Part shown: piece after piece, positions 1 to 12,275 of the stretch | Layout: the number at the start of each line of letters is the position of its first letter | Position numbering within the stretch: the stretch's first letter is position 1 | NCBI GenBank assembly: GCA_958496175.1 | Contig: OY292275.1 | Location: 44,903,701 to 44,967,700 of the forward strand | Reading direction: 5' to 3' | Source of the DNA: Sisyra terminalis | Taxonomy: Eukaryota > Arthropoda > Insecta > Neuroptera > Sisyridae | DNA: 64,000 nt | The notes under the pieces: generated by a model | What the model was told of the DNA's origin: nothing | The model's input: only the letters and a program-made list of their open reading frames with translations | The model's database searches: none | Program-made: the position numbers and the translations under genes

Positions 1-75
1 AAGGTTGGTCGTCAGAATTTGGTTTTCAAATTTATTTTAGATGGTGGCGTAGCAACGTACACAGGGTTTAGCTAG
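1..75 (+). mobile_element. Helitron 3' end (truncated by window edge)
   Basis: The segment ends in GGGTTTAGCTAG followed by T, the CTAG-type 3' terminus of Helitrons. A short hairpin (CGT-AGCA-ACG, 49-58) sits about a dozen bases before it, as rolling-circle elements require. A near-identical terminus (CCGGGTTTAGCTAG) occurs at 26743-26756. The 5' part lies outside the window. Helitrons insert between A and T without target duplication, so no flanking duplication is expected. Confidence 0.55.
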
Positions 76-2538
76 TTTTTTTTAGAACAATAATGGCTTC
101 TAAATTAGTTCCTAAATCACTGTATGATATATCTTTGGACTAATTTTTAAAAATTCCTCAAAAAGGGTCATAATTTTTTTAATTTCAACTAATAATTGGT
201 TAGGTGCAAGTTTTTTTAAGGTATTTAAATCAATCATTTAAATCTTGAGGTTTTGGCAGTTTTTAGTAGTAATATTTCCATATTTTAATCCCGGTGGTGA
301 AAATAGTCATAAGAATCAAGTCCAAAATGTTTAGACTCTAATTATTATAGCAAACTTTTCATACTGAATTCAGGTATACCTACAATTGTACAATAACCCA
401 AGTAATGAAACCAATTTAAAGTTTTGATTTTATTAATCATTGAAATTATAAAACTTTTTTATTTTTTCTCATTTAAAATTTAGGAACAGCTTTTGCAAAC
501 CAAAAATATCATTACTAATCATAATCGCTCCAAGTTCCACGGATTTTCTCTTTATTTCAATCACTATAAAATTTTCTAAGTGGTAAGAAAATTGAAAACT
601 TACACAATGTACAAAATGAAATTTCCCGACATTTCCTTTAGTAACCAATTGCGTTTTACTAACTTAGCATTAAAAATTTCCACATTAGATATGAAAAGGT
701 TAATGATATTGAGGGTTATTATATCAACGATTAAAAATTAAATCTTGTTTATAAAAAAATGCTTTCCTGTTCCTCTATCATAAGAATAAAATTATCTTTT
801 TAAAAAAATGTCAAAAATAAAAGGTTTACTTGTAATGAGATAAAAATTCAGTAAAATGCTTCCTTATTTCGTGTAACATTAAATTCAAACCAAAAGAGGT
901 TATTAATATTTCAAATACTTAAAATTTAACTTTCAAAAATTATTTTACTAGATACATTTAAAGTCCACATTTACAAATAAAAAACACCGAAAAATCTTGA
1001 CTCTTTCAAAAGTAATACATTTTTTTTTTGAATTTAAAAAAATATTTATAAAATCTTGAGAAAATCAATGACAAGCTAAGTTTTTTTTTGCTTTTAGAAG
1101 TTTATTTTTGTAACTGAAAATCTCTTGTTGGTTTTTTTTTTTGTTTTGAAAATGTCTGTTTATGTCTGTTTTATGTTCTTAAATCATTAAGTATTTGTAC
1201 TAACATGCATATCCTATAAGTATTGTTAAAACAAGTACTTCATTGAATAGAAAAATGTTTGTATTTAAAATAAATAAACGATAGAACAATAAAATTGGAT
1301 AAGTGGAGATCATTACAATAATCACTCCAATTATTATCCTGTGTTCGTTTTAATTTCAACATTCGTGGGCTTGCAAGCTTCCACATAAATAACACTCATT
1401 ATTTATTTACCTTGGCAAAATGCACTTTTTCTATCAACTTTACAGTTTTAGAGACGAAATAAAATAAAATAGAGAGGAAATTTCAAATCGCTTGTCTCCG
1501 ACAAATGAAGCTGTAAATATTTATATACCAGAGGGGTAGTATACAAGTATATATATATGTATAGTGAGAGACTTATTGCAAAAGTTATATCCATTTTAGA
1601 AGAGAAATAACTTCTTTTTTTGTATTTATACTCAATTTTATTTCGTGTTCTCATAAATATTTAATAAAGATTTGGGAGATTTGCCATCTTGAATTACGCG
1701 TTTCTCTATTGAATGAAATTCAAAACAAATATTCTATTTGGCTTTTCGATGAAAATTTTATTTGAGACATTTCTGATGTTTATTTAGCACTAATATCGGC
1801 TTTTATGGCTCACTTTTCCCACATGTATTTTGACCAGTGCGAATCAATGGGAAAATTGGTTGGATTCAATGGAGCGGTAAGGCAATTGGCTCGTTAAAAT
1901 CGAATTTTAAGTCGACGTAACTGCGTGCTATTCGATTACATTAGCAGGGCATCTGATTCGATTTTCGATCTGATCGAATTCGAAAAATTTAATTCCTTTG
2001 AAACTTGGACTATTCGAAAAGAACAAAGCTGAGAGCTTTTGGTAATTTGTTCACGTAGTGTCTGATACTAGTTTTTCGAAAAAAACTCCACAGACATTTT
2101 AAACATCTACTTTGTTAAGAAAGCTTTAGAGCTTTTGTTTTTGTTAGGATAAAAACAATTGTGAAAATAAATTTTCGTTATTTTCTATTAAGTATTAATG
2201 AGAGCATCACTTTTAAAGAAAAATTTTTAATTACTAGAACTTAACACATACTATAGTGTCTAATAATCTTCATTTTGGTCGAATAAAGACACATTAAGGA
2301 CTTTTCCTGTAAAATATTAATAAACATTGAACAATTTTTAAGAGGTCTCGCTACTTAACGTTTACAGTATTCCAATTCTAAAAGTAGGTAAACGCGTTTT
2401 TTTTTCGAAAATAATATTTGAACTTCCAGTATTTAAAACAAAAAAATGAATGAAAAAAAATTAACAATTTAGAATAATCAGGATCATGAGGTGTTGAAAG
2501 TCCTTATATAGCGATAAAATGTAAGGTTATACAATAAG
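76..2538. other. AT-rich DNA without recognisable genes
   Basis: No coding stretch or repeat is recognisable here; open frames are short and AT-driven. A less AT-biased patch lies at about 1790-1990 (ending in several TCGAT-like words). It might be conserved non-coding DNA, but that cannot be judged from one sequence. Confidence 0.3.
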
Positions 2539-3417
2539 TACTGTCCGATCAAACTTTAGGTTTCAGCCTAGATTCGACTTCGATTTAGTTTCAGGTATCG
2601 TCAAGCCGAAACTACGACCGAAACTGATTCCGTGAGATGAAAATGTTGAGAAATTATTGATTCTCACATGTAATAATATATACTTTAATTAATGAATCTT
2701 ATTTTTAGTTATCAGTTCATTAAAGTTATTTATAAAACATAGTTGCAGCTTTTGGAAGTTTTTAATTAATTTTTTTTCAGTTCGAGAAAAAAATGACCCA
2801 GGTCTAGAAGAATGGACGAAATTATTCAATTCTTAAGATGTAAGTAAAAGTATTTTCTGTTTTGTATACCTAAGCACAATAGGTAAAAAGAACTTTTGTT
2901 TGTACTTTTTTTTTCAATTGTTATTTATGATATTTATGATTTTATGATTCTAAAGGCCAAGGTATTTAGTGATTCTAGAATTAATAAAAATTTGAAAATT
3001 GAGAAATTTCAAAAATTTACTCGATACGATATTCGAACCCAACACCTAACAGTTTTGCAGTGGTCATTTTGATAACTCGGCCACCAGTAGGATATTTTTT
3101 TTATCTTATATTATATATTCGTAACTATAACATCAAAAAGAAACGGTAGGTTTAGTTCTTTCAAATCAACCCCTTATTTTAAAAAATATAAACAATTTAT
3201 TTGGAATAATAAGCTCAGATATCAAAGACTAAATGAATAATAAACACCTATAGAACTTAAAAAAAATACTAACTATAATAAAGATTAACTTATTTTTTCC
3301 TACGAAAATATGACCATAATATATGAAAGTTTAGGTTTTGACCAAAACTGAAACTAATGCCAAAATTCGGTTTCAGTATCAGTTTTGACCGTAAATTCTA
3401 GTTTCGGTTTGACACTA
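2539..3417. mobile_element. hAT-type element, 879 bp, with nested SINE
   Basis: The ends are TACTGTC (2539) and GACACTA (3417), near-perfect inverted termini. They are flanked by ACAATAAG (2531-2538) and ACAATACG (3418-3425), an 8-bp duplication matching at 7 of 8 positions, which is typical of hAT insertion. Variants of CGAAACTGAAAC and its complement are clustered just inside both ends (about 2560-2630 and 3340-3410), as subterminal repeats would be. No transposase is visible. A minus-strand SINE is inserted in it at 2954-3091, so the hAT element is older than that SINE. Confidence 0.7.
2954..3091 (-). mobile_element. tRNA-derived SINE, copy 1
   Basis: Read on the minus strand it starts CCTACTGGTGGCCGAG (A box region), continues through GTTAGGTGTTGGGTTCGAAT (B box), then an AT-rich body. 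It ends in a diverged form of the family tail (CTAGAATCACTAAATACC). The same order of parts recurs at 9150, 12831, 18200, 21896, 29269 and 46449. This copy is truncated before the AGCGAC tail arm. It is nested inside a hAT-type element. Confidence 0.72.
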
Positions 3418-4945
3418 ACAATACGATTTTCCCTGATTTAATTTCAAGAAAAAATGGGACAAAAAGTTTACAATTAAATCAAGCAAAAATATAGCTTCAT
3501 GTTTAAGTGATACTTAATTCAAAAGATATTAAGGCTTTTTGTGGAGGACCAGAACTAAGACCTATAGCTTCCTAAGACCTTTAATTTCCACAACGGAGCA
3601 AAGAAAATGTCCAATAGTAAAGCAAAAGCCAAAATTATACATAGGTGGTTAAAATTTTGACAAGTTCATGGGTTGGAAGAAGAGCCTTCGCGGGCCGTAT
3701 ATTGGATAGGCTTACTTCAGAGATTAGAGCCATTTCGCCAAAATTATCATTATTTAATTTATTTTTTCAGCTCTATTGTAAAAATGATAAGAGGTTTATT
3801 TCATGGCGAAATTGACGCAAACATCGGCAAATCATAAAAAAAGTTCTTTATAGCTAAGATTAAAAGTGTCTAGACCATTTTGAAACCATTTTTATCAAGA
3901 TTTATGTAAAGTACAGGTTTTCCTGTATTTATATGATGATCTAAAGGTTTTAGTAACAAAAGTTTTTGTTCTATTTATTCATTGATATGAGAAATTAACT
4001 AAAAAATTATACTTGTTTAAAAAAATAAATTTCGAATAGTTTGTATTCGAACAAGAGCCAAAAAATAACGCCTTTCAAGTTTAAAAGGGAATTGGTAAGA
4101 TTTTAAGACATATGAAATTGTCAAAAAAATTGGATAATGAAGTTATTAGGGAACCACAAAAAACAGTGGTTTTCCCATGGGAGTGGCATCATCTCCATTC
4201 AGCGTTGGAACTCTCTAAGGAATGATAGGGGTTACACAAAAAATGAAGCAGGGAAACCATTGGTTTCATTCTTTTTTTTTTAATAAATTGATAAACAGAA
4301 CTATTTTGGGGCAGGGAGTATCACGATTTTTTTTCGTAAAAAGAGAGAATTAGTTCATAAAATCTCAGAAACCTATGATTTTTTTGAGGTTTTTTCAAAG
4401 TTCTTTTCAATAAAGAACACATTTCTACTGGTTTTCTGATTTTTTGTATAAACTTCTATTAATTAAGTAGGTACATATAGTACATTAAGTTAGGTACCAA
4501 TAAAATGAGTTATGGAACTTTCATGTCCACATTTATGTCCATCAAAGAACCAAAATATATTATTTCTCGTTGAAAAAAAAATCAAACAAAACTATAATTT
4601 GGCACTTCTCCATTGGTTGAAATTTCAGAGTCAAAGATTGCCGAAAAGCCAAAAGCTTACACAAAAAATATTTCTTTAGATGTTAACCACGTCTTCTACT
4701 GTTTAAATTGTGAGGGCTATTGGATCTAGATTAATGAAATTAAGGGGTTTACAGTCGTATCTATGTTAGTACACTATTCAGTTAAACCAGGGTGGGGAAC
4801 TTTAAGCAGTACCTACCCCAAAATATTTTAGCGCAAGTCGATATTAAGCCTTTCATTTTGGAAAGAAATTTATTATCTGAAGAATTTATAAAGGAAATTA
4901 TTTAAGGAATTAATTTTCACTGAAAATAGTAAGTATATAGTACAC
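3418..4945. other. AT-rich DNA, nothing recognised
   Basis: No gene, RNA or repeat could be identified. There is no open frame of interest on either strand. Confidence 0.3.
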
Positions 4946-5139
4946 CCGGGATGGCGAACTGTTTTGAGTCGTGGGTCAATTTTTGTTCATATTTTTTTTA
5001 ATAAGGAACAATATGACAGTGGGACAATATAAATGGACAATAGAAATGCCATGAAAGTCTTTTTCTATAAATATGCATAACGATTGCTAGTAATCGTGGG
5101 TCAGTGTCAGACCCACGGGTCATATGTTCGCCATTATTG
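4946..5139. mobile_element. hAT MITE family 'GTGGGTC', copy 1
   Basis: The left end CGGGATGGCGAACTG and right end CATATGTTCGCCATTATTG are inverted and match the termini at 9447-9883 and 40553-40803. Just inside the right end a stem GTGGGTC/GACCCAC closes a 7-base loop (5096-5116). The flanks TAGTACAC and TAATAGGC match at only 5 of 8 positions, so the target duplication is eroded. It is non-autonomous: about 190 bp with no coding capacity. Confidence 0.62.
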
Positions 5140-7978
5140 TAATAGGCAAACAAAATAAAATTCGTATCTTGCTGAATTATTTAAATTTAAGAAATAGTTC
5201 TTAACAAAACTAACACGTGTATAAAAAAGAAAATTAGAAAAAATATTCTTTTTACCCAAAAAAAAAAAAAAATCATCCTTACCCTTTAGGGGTAATTTAC
5301 CCCGATTCCCCGATCGCTGAGTTAAACTTTGTTTAGTATGGATATTCGAAGGATTGGGTTTTTAAACAATTTTCGAAGCTTTTTTCCACCATTAAAATAT
5401 GTTACCATTATCCTCAAATATTACTACAATAAATACATGAGCTTAATAAAATAATGCCAACTGTCGCTATAATTTTCAATTTCAATCTCCAAAACACTAA
5501 AAGTAATATACTTTCTCGTCAAAATTTACACAGACTGATAAATTTCACATTATAGAACGTGCATTTTGACAAGTGATCTCTATTTTTAATATAATTTTCT
5601 TTCGTGAGCGTCTTTGCGTGTCTTCTTTTTTAAATAATAAAACCAAGTAATCTTTATTCTTCATAACTTTGCGTAACTCTCGACGGTAGCGATGAAAATC
5701 TTTATTAAATATTTATGAAAAAAAAACGAAGACTAAATGAAAAAATGATTTAAATTTTAAAACGGTTACAAATTACTTTTGCCGCCGTGAATTTGCGATG
5801 TATCGCAGGTTTTGTAGAAAATTAAAAAAAAAACAACGCACCACCAAACCCCGACCCGTGTGCTGATTTAGATAAATGAATGAAAATGCATCAACTGTGA
5901 TGAAAATAATTACTTGATCATTGTTCAAAGCACGGGCATTATATCGCGATAGTTGAAACATTTAATGTTGGTAGATAACTCATTAAAACCATTGAAATAT
6001 AAACCAGATGATCTGATTAATTTCTTTCGCATTATGAACATAGATTAGTTTGTAATGAACCTCGCCCGGCTCCTCTCACTAATTTATTTTGACTAAAGGG
6101 GTCGTTCAGATCGGATCGGTGTCGTGAAATACGACATGAGAAATATTTTCCCTTCATTTTTCCCACATTTTTTTAAACTTCCCCTTTACACATACTGCCA
6201 CGTAACGTGATCTATCGCACCCGCCCTTCGCTCACCTTCTTGCAACCCCAAATTGTATCAAATGCGTGTAGTAATACGTATCAGTTACGAATTCTAATTC
6301 TGCCAATAACCCCAAATTTAAATTAATACCATCTAATTTTTGTTTATAAAATAACGAATTAAATGTAGACAGAACACAATTACGAAATGTTGGAGTTTCG
6401 TACTCGAGGAATTAATGTTTGTGGTCGTGAAATATCGATTTCGACTAGCATTGTACGATACGTATCTGTTGATAGAATAAGTACTTGGTAACTATGAGTA
6501 TCGAAACTTGAGTGTTGAGTGCTAATAAGCGTTCGACTGAAAAAGATAATTCGCTATCTTAAAGTTTATCTAGCCGTGGCACAAAAAAATCTATTTCGTT
6601 TTAAGATCAAAGTTTTTGCACTCCACTCTTATTAATTTGTTCGATTTTTCACGCTGAATTAGCTCCACTTTCCACTACGTTTCCACTGAGCTTTTAAGCT
6701 TTTTTTAAATCAATTTATTTACGATTGATAGATTTGACTTTTCACTAATGGCTCTTGAAAGATTAAATTAAGCTCTTGATAACAAAAAAATAAAAACCAA
6801 AGATAACCTCTTTGTTTTCTATACGATTTTCTATCGTTTTGTAATCAAATGATACTTCCAAGAGCTTTGTCTACTTCCTTCTTCAAAATAAATAAGAAAG
6901 TTTGTTTGACAAAGTTTAATTTAGAAATAATAGAAAACTATGTATGTTTTATTTGCATTAGAACTTATTGAGTTTGATATGAAAACTTCATAAAGTAAAC
7001 ACTCAGTATACTGAAGGTTGTTTCATGGAAAAGAGTGATATAAGTTTGTATATTCCCCTGGCTACACAGTCAATACCAAATAAGAACCATTTTTACACAA
7101 AATATATTTTTTTAGTTTCATGTTTGAGAGATTGCTAAGATCTAACCAAAAAACAACTTTGTGGAAATTTCGAATAGAACTTTTACTTAGGGATGTTAAA
7201 GAAAGGAATAAATGTTATCTAAATAGCATTTGCAGATATTATTATAACAAAGGTTACAGAATAAGGAGTGTGGGGTGTTCAATATAAAATAAAAGAAACA
7301 ACTTTTAAAATAAAAAGTCAACCATATTATAAAATTAAAAAGTATATTATTTGTTAGTCAAAGGCTAAATGCAAAGAATACTGGTAATGAGCATGAGTGC
7401 ACGCACATTTTTTCCCAGAACCGCTACTGTAGTAAGTTTTAGGAAATTTTGCAACCACAAAAGTTTTTCCTTGCGAGATATGACAAAAATATCCATTTTC
7501 ATACCTATACCAATACAATACATACCTATACGCCCGTTTATAAAGTACCTAGGTACATTTCGATAATATCAAAACAGTTAAATTTTGGAAAGCTGTAATT
7601 TTGTATTCAAACTTATAACCAATATAGAATCTAATAATGGATTTTGCATTTTGGTTAAGATCGACTGATGGGATTAAAAACCGAGTATCTGCGATACAAA
7701 TGAAAGATGGAATTCGAAAAATAGAAATTTTTGATTTTTTTCTCAATGGTCGAGAAATCCTCATAAATCTCTAGGAACTAATAGATAGTTAGTACAATAT
7801 TTGATTCAAAATTGCAACCAACTAAAATCGTGATTAGGTATCTATTGATATTATTTATGAATTCTTAAAGTATATAATTTACGTAAGTTCGAATTAAAAC
7901 AATTGAAGGGAATCTGATGGAATATATCGAAAGACATATTCTTTTTCCTTACTGGTATGACACTAGGCTATCCATTTT
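5140..7978. other. non-coding stretch with a less AT-biased island
   Basis: No gene was identified. From about 5500 to 6600 the base composition is more balanced and free of recognised repeats. It includes a C-rich patch around 6180-6250 and CG-containing words around 6060-6130. This could be regulatory or untranslated sequence; there is no splice or coding evidence to support a gene model. From 7369 to 7770 short open frames occur on both strands and look like chance. Confidence 0.3.
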
Positions 7979-8715
7979 TTTCTTCAACAAAAATTCCTTA
8001 CGTTGTTAAACGAAGTTTACTTTTTCCTCTGACCTTACTGTAAAAAAGGACTTCTCGATTAGAGATTTTGGTCCATTTTGTGGAAAAAAAATCAAAGAAC
8101 GTTGTGATTTTACATACACAATAAACCCTGGAAGTAAGCCCACAGTAAACCCTGGATACAAGTGAAATCTTTGTTAATGATATTTACAATGAGGTCTCGA
8201 CACTTTTGCATTGAAAGACCTCTGTTATTGATAATTTTCAATCCTTATTAACTGAGATTTAATTTCTTAGATTTTTTCGATCTTTACCTCTCCAATTGGG
8301 ACTTTGTGGCTCAATAGTCTAGGGCATAAGTAATAAAACTTATTACATGACAAATTTTTTACAAAGATTAATTTCTCAATATTTTTCCACTTATAAATAA
8401 AATAACAGTTTATTTCAATCTCTCTTAGTGGAATCCTCTACAAATAAGACAACTATCATATAAAACTTCCCTATTTGGGAAACTAGATAAATGAAAAGCC
8501 TCTATAAGTGATAAAAATCCCTTATAATTCTAGTAATACAGGTTCCACTATAATTTATTGAATCTTTCTTAAAATAAAGGCTTCCGTACGACAATAGCGT
8601 CATCTTTTACAACTTAGATACTAATAAAATTATGAAATAAATTAAATTTTATAGAATTTTTATCAAGTTATATGACCTTTCTCCTGACCTAATGAAATTT
8701 TCAAATATCCTTAAT
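7979..8715 (+). repeat. unnamed dispersed repeat, copy A (long form)
   Basis: It starts TTCTTCAACAAAAATTCC, then has a variant of CTCGACTAGAAACTTTT followed by TTTTGTGGAAAAAA. It ends with CTGACCTAATGAAATTT and an ATATCC-like tail. The same order of blocks is seen at 12276-12560, 30428-30740 and 36531-36812, all in this orientation. This copy is more than twice as long as the others, carrying about 400 bp of extra interior. No protein motif or terminal repeat was found, so its class is unknown. Confidence 0.45.
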
Positions 8716-9149
8716 CGCTGGATACGTTTAATTGAACACCCAGTAAAAAACTGCATTTTTATGATTAAAAAAAGCTAACGTTGAATAATGAAAAAAAAGG
8801 GTTAAAGACCGGTATTTCCACTCACAGCTTAGATAGACCATAATCTACTTAATAGATACAAATTTATCCGACAGATGCAAAAGTACCGATTCTTAGCAAA
8901 AAAAGCAATTGTCTATTTGCTCGAAAAAGAATATTTGAATTTTTCAACAAAATCACTGATAAATGATATTTATGATTTCGTATAATAGTTTTTTAATTGT
9001 AAGCAATATTTTTAAGGTAAGTGCTGTTTATTTAAATTGACTGTAGAGGAAAAACACAATTTTCATTACTACAAAGAGTAAAAAGCGCTTATATTTTACA
9101 AAAGAGTCCTAATGTCTAATGTAATGATGGTTAATAAGAAAGTTACATA
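8716..9149. other. AT-rich DNA, nothing recognised
   Basis: No gene or repeat could be identified between the dispersed repeat and the next SINE. Confidence 0.3.
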
Positions 9150-9303
9150 AGCCTATTGGTAGCTGCTTCAAAACTAGTGGGTGTTGGGATCGATTTTTGA
9201 GTCAAGAAAATTTTTATTATTTCTCTATTTTAGATTTTTATTATTTCTAGAGTGGCTAAAGACTCTGGTAGTTATAAAACGACGATAAATAACAATTAAA
9301 AAA
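9150..9303 (+). mobile_element. tRNA-derived SINE, copy 2
   Basis: It begins AGCCTATTGGTAGC. The A-box half is internally shortened, but the central AAAACTAGTGGGTGTTGGG block, a degraded B box, and the tail TTCTAGAGTGGCTAAAGAC then ACGACGATAAATAACAATT all match the family. There is a small internal duplication of the TTTTTATTATTTCTA words. No clear target duplication was found. Confidence 0.68.
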
Positions 9304-9446
9304 TATAATAAAAATAAAGGTGTCAGAATTTGACCATTGATGAACTTATAGAATCTTATGGCTTTTATCACTTAAAAAAAAGGATATTTTTATATTCGGT
9401 TTTCTTCAGTTAATTGATCCTAGATATAAAAATAGTTAGACTATTC

Positions 9447-9883
9447 CAGGGATGGTAAACCATTTTGAAACGTGGGTGAAATGTTGCTCATAATTTTTTA
9501 AGGAGGTAGCTTATGGGTCACTAATTTCACCAGGGTAAAGTTTGAAAATTTAAACTGAACTAAAACTATACACTTTAATTAATATTTTGTAGAAATTTTT
9601 GCCTTAATTCAAATAATACAAACGCATTTGTCAATATTTGCGTAACTTTAAAACTTTAATGATCAACCTAAAGGTTATTGATATAATTTAAATTGCTTTT
9701 GTCTTAATACAATACATGAAAAATACAAATAGAATAAAAATTATCCACACAAATTTGAAAGTAGGAAAATCTAAATAAATTTGCGTAGGTATACAAACAA
9801 ATGATGGGGTAGCAATCATGGGTCAGATAAAAAGCTTGCGTGGATCAGTGTCTGATCCATGGGTCATAGGTTCGCCATCACTG
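9447..9883. mobile_element. hAT MITE family 'GTGGGTC', copy 2
   Basis: The ends CAGGGATGGTAAACC and GGTTCGCCATCACTG form hAT-like inverted termini (the C-A-G-N-G pattern). The flanks GACTATTC (9439-9446) and GGCTAGTC (9884-9891) agree at 6 of 8 positions, consistent with an aged 8-bp target duplication. A stem TGGATCAG-TGT-CTGATCCA lies at 9841-9859. The interior (437 bp in total) is longer than in the copies at 4946 and 40553 and is non-coding. Confidence 0.75.
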
Positions 9884-9891
9884 GGCTAGTC

Positions 9892-10996
9892 TCTAGTGCT
9901 GTAATATCATGCACTGAAGTACAAGGATATCATGTGGTGTCACATTAGGTTTTGGTACAAGAAATCCAGAGCAAATATAAAATTTAAGAAAGTAATTGAT
10001 TTTAATTTTAATTTCGGAGATAGTGAGAGGAAACTTTTTCCCATTTGTTTAAATTTGGCGACATCCATGCTAATAGATTTCAAGGTCTAATTAATGAAAA
10101 TAATAATTAATGTTTGATACTAACAAATATATAGAACTTTAAGAATTCGAATATCATTTCAAAACTAAATATACTAAAATAACTATATGCGATTATTAAA
10201 GTTGTCCATTCTTTCGATCGATTAATTGTTTAATACAGGAAATTTATAGAAACCTGTAGGTGGAACCTTTTTTTTTAAAAGCATTAGGTGTTTTTCGATT
10301 TAGTTATCAACTAACTTAATCTATAAACAGTGTTAGTAAGTTTATTATTAAAGAGTTTATGTGGGGGCGATAAAACTTTTGAAACGAACTTAAAAGCTAC
10401 AAATTTCATTGAATCGTATTTAATTGAAAAGTTTCAAATGAAAGTTTATTGTACAACAGCTTCTTTTTCTTTTTTAATTTGTACAATATTAATTTGGAAA
10501 TTCTTCACGAACGCCGCGCGTTGGTTGACATGTTTGTGATCAGTTCATCAAAATTACTTAGGGAGGATATGAGCTTTTTGTCATGTAGATAAAACAAGCA
10601 ACTTTTGCGAAGTTTGTTTGAAACTTTGTAATCCTTTTTCCAGGTTAACTTATTAGAAAAAGTTACGTTTGAAGTTGGAAAGCCCGCACCATTTGTATTC
10701 AAGTTGTATCGCAAATGAACATTTATGAACAACGTTTGACATTAATGGAAAACAGTTGTTCAATCCTTTGGTATTGGACATAAAAATCCTGTTTTAGATA
10801 TCGAATTGTCTGCTAAATGCCTCGATCGATGGATGTATATTGTATATGGCATTGTGCATGTAAGCTCGTTTTTCAAAAGTGTATTGTTTCAGGCGGCAAA
10901 TGCTAAATGAACCACTTTGATATCGTTTAGTTTCGAATCTTACAATGAGCTTTAAGATTGCGATAATTGCCGCAAATGACTAATCCTTTCCACCAG
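9892..10996 (+). other. coding-like island, unidentified (possible decayed exons)
   Basis: From about 10320 the DNA becomes less AT-rich and several short open stretches read like protein on the plus strand. One frame carries a hydrophobic segment at 10441-10500, another at 10524-10590, another at 10635-10705 after a good acceptor-like TTTTTCCAG, and another at 10741-10905 containing GCATGTAAGC, a donor-like site. They lie in different frames with stops between them. This suits either small exons or a decayed gene. I could not identify a family. The fit with the open frame just downstream is the reason to list it. Confidence 0.22.
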
Positions 10997-11472
10997 GGAT
11001 TAAAATCCGAAGACGGCGTAAAAGCCTTGCGACTAATGCACATAACACAGAAAAAGGATTAATTTGTCACGTTGCATATAAGAAAGACATTTGCGAGCTT
11101 TTTGAAAAAAAAATTACCCACCGCTGGGGTACCATAATGTGGCCTCGAGAGTTTTTCCATTGCACGCTAAAACGTGCATCTGACTTCATACAGTATTCAA
11201 CACTCGTATCGCGAATGAGACAAGTTGAATTTGCACTTTTATGCAAATTGCAACAAAAACACAAAAAGAAACACTTTATTGAACTGGCGCGAATTATAAA
11301 AGTGCATGACCTCATTATAGCCGGTCTCGAATTAATTCGAACAGCGCTCGATACTGTGCCGCAAATATTAATACTTATCGCGGCAGCAAAAACTCCTTCA
11401 TTACATTATATCCGAGAAAAATGGTCTTCAGCTGTTCGGGCTTTTATATTGAAAAAAATAACAAAGTAACAA
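10997..11472 (+). CDS. candidate terminal exon, about 158 codons, unidentified
   Basis: The plus-strand frame is open from a stop at 10981 to TAA at 11470-11472, unusually long for this window. It follows an acceptor-like CTTTCCACCAG, so I start it there (split first codon). The first ATG in frame is at 11137. The product is basic and helix-rich: a lysine-rich segment around 11257-11280, then alternating hydrophobic stretches including KVHDLIIAGLELI, PQILILIAAA and a tryptophan near the end. No signal peptide is visible in this part. The H-D-L, L-I, P-Q-I-L spacing loosely recalls the C-terminal half of insect gustatory receptors. That is only an impression, and an unknown or decayed gene is equally possible. 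The region upstream has shorter coding-like pieces. Confidence 0.3.
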
Positions 11473-12275
11473 ACGGAAAATGTTCGTGTAATTATTTCTG
11501 CGTGTCACACGTATTTGTTGTGGCCGCAAAGAACAATAGAGCTGATTACTGGAAACTGATAAAATGGCCGGTAAAGAAATAATCGAGAGGAAAAAAATGT
11601 AAGTAAGTTTCAGTCTTGCCAGTCAAGTGCTGTGCTTCCGAGTCGACGACAATCTACAGGAACAAATGCATTTTAGAGTTTTAATCATTGGAATTCTAAA
11701 CAGCTCGGAAAGTAGGAAATGATAAGCACAGCAATTATGAATTCCATGTTTTTCATTCTCAATTCCTTCATGAATATTGAGATTAATTTTGAGAGGATAA
11801 AAAAACAACGATAATGTTTATCTCTTCATAGTAGACGATCTAAATATAGTTTTATATACTTTGCTAGTAAATTATTTTAAAAAAATCCATGTAAAATTTT
11901 TTTTTAATATATTTCTCTGAAGTCATACTTTGTCGGATGTCAAAAATTTCTAAGTTCCTATAGCTTAAACTTATCGAACGTTATACAAGAAAACATTTTT
12001 TAATGAATTTTGATAAAACTGTTATTACTTTTATAGGTACCACTTTTATTAAGTGGAATAAGTTATTTTCTTAAGCCATCTTAAACCAAACCATAAGGTT
12101 TTCTCGTGTGAAGTCCTATAAAAATTGTGTAGTTATAAAACTTATTTGGAAACTTCAAGGATGCTTAAAATAGATATTTCTATCGAAATCTCAAAGAAAA
12201 TGTTTCCCCATTTATTATGCTACAAGATGTTACCATTACTTTGTTAGAATTAAAGTCTGTTCGGGTGTTCAAATA
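11473..12275. other. non-coding stretch downstream of the candidate exon
   Basis: The first 120 bases are still relatively GC-rich and could be a 3' untranslated region. No clean AATAAA signal is well placed. The remainder is AT-rich with nothing recognisable. Confidence 0.25.
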
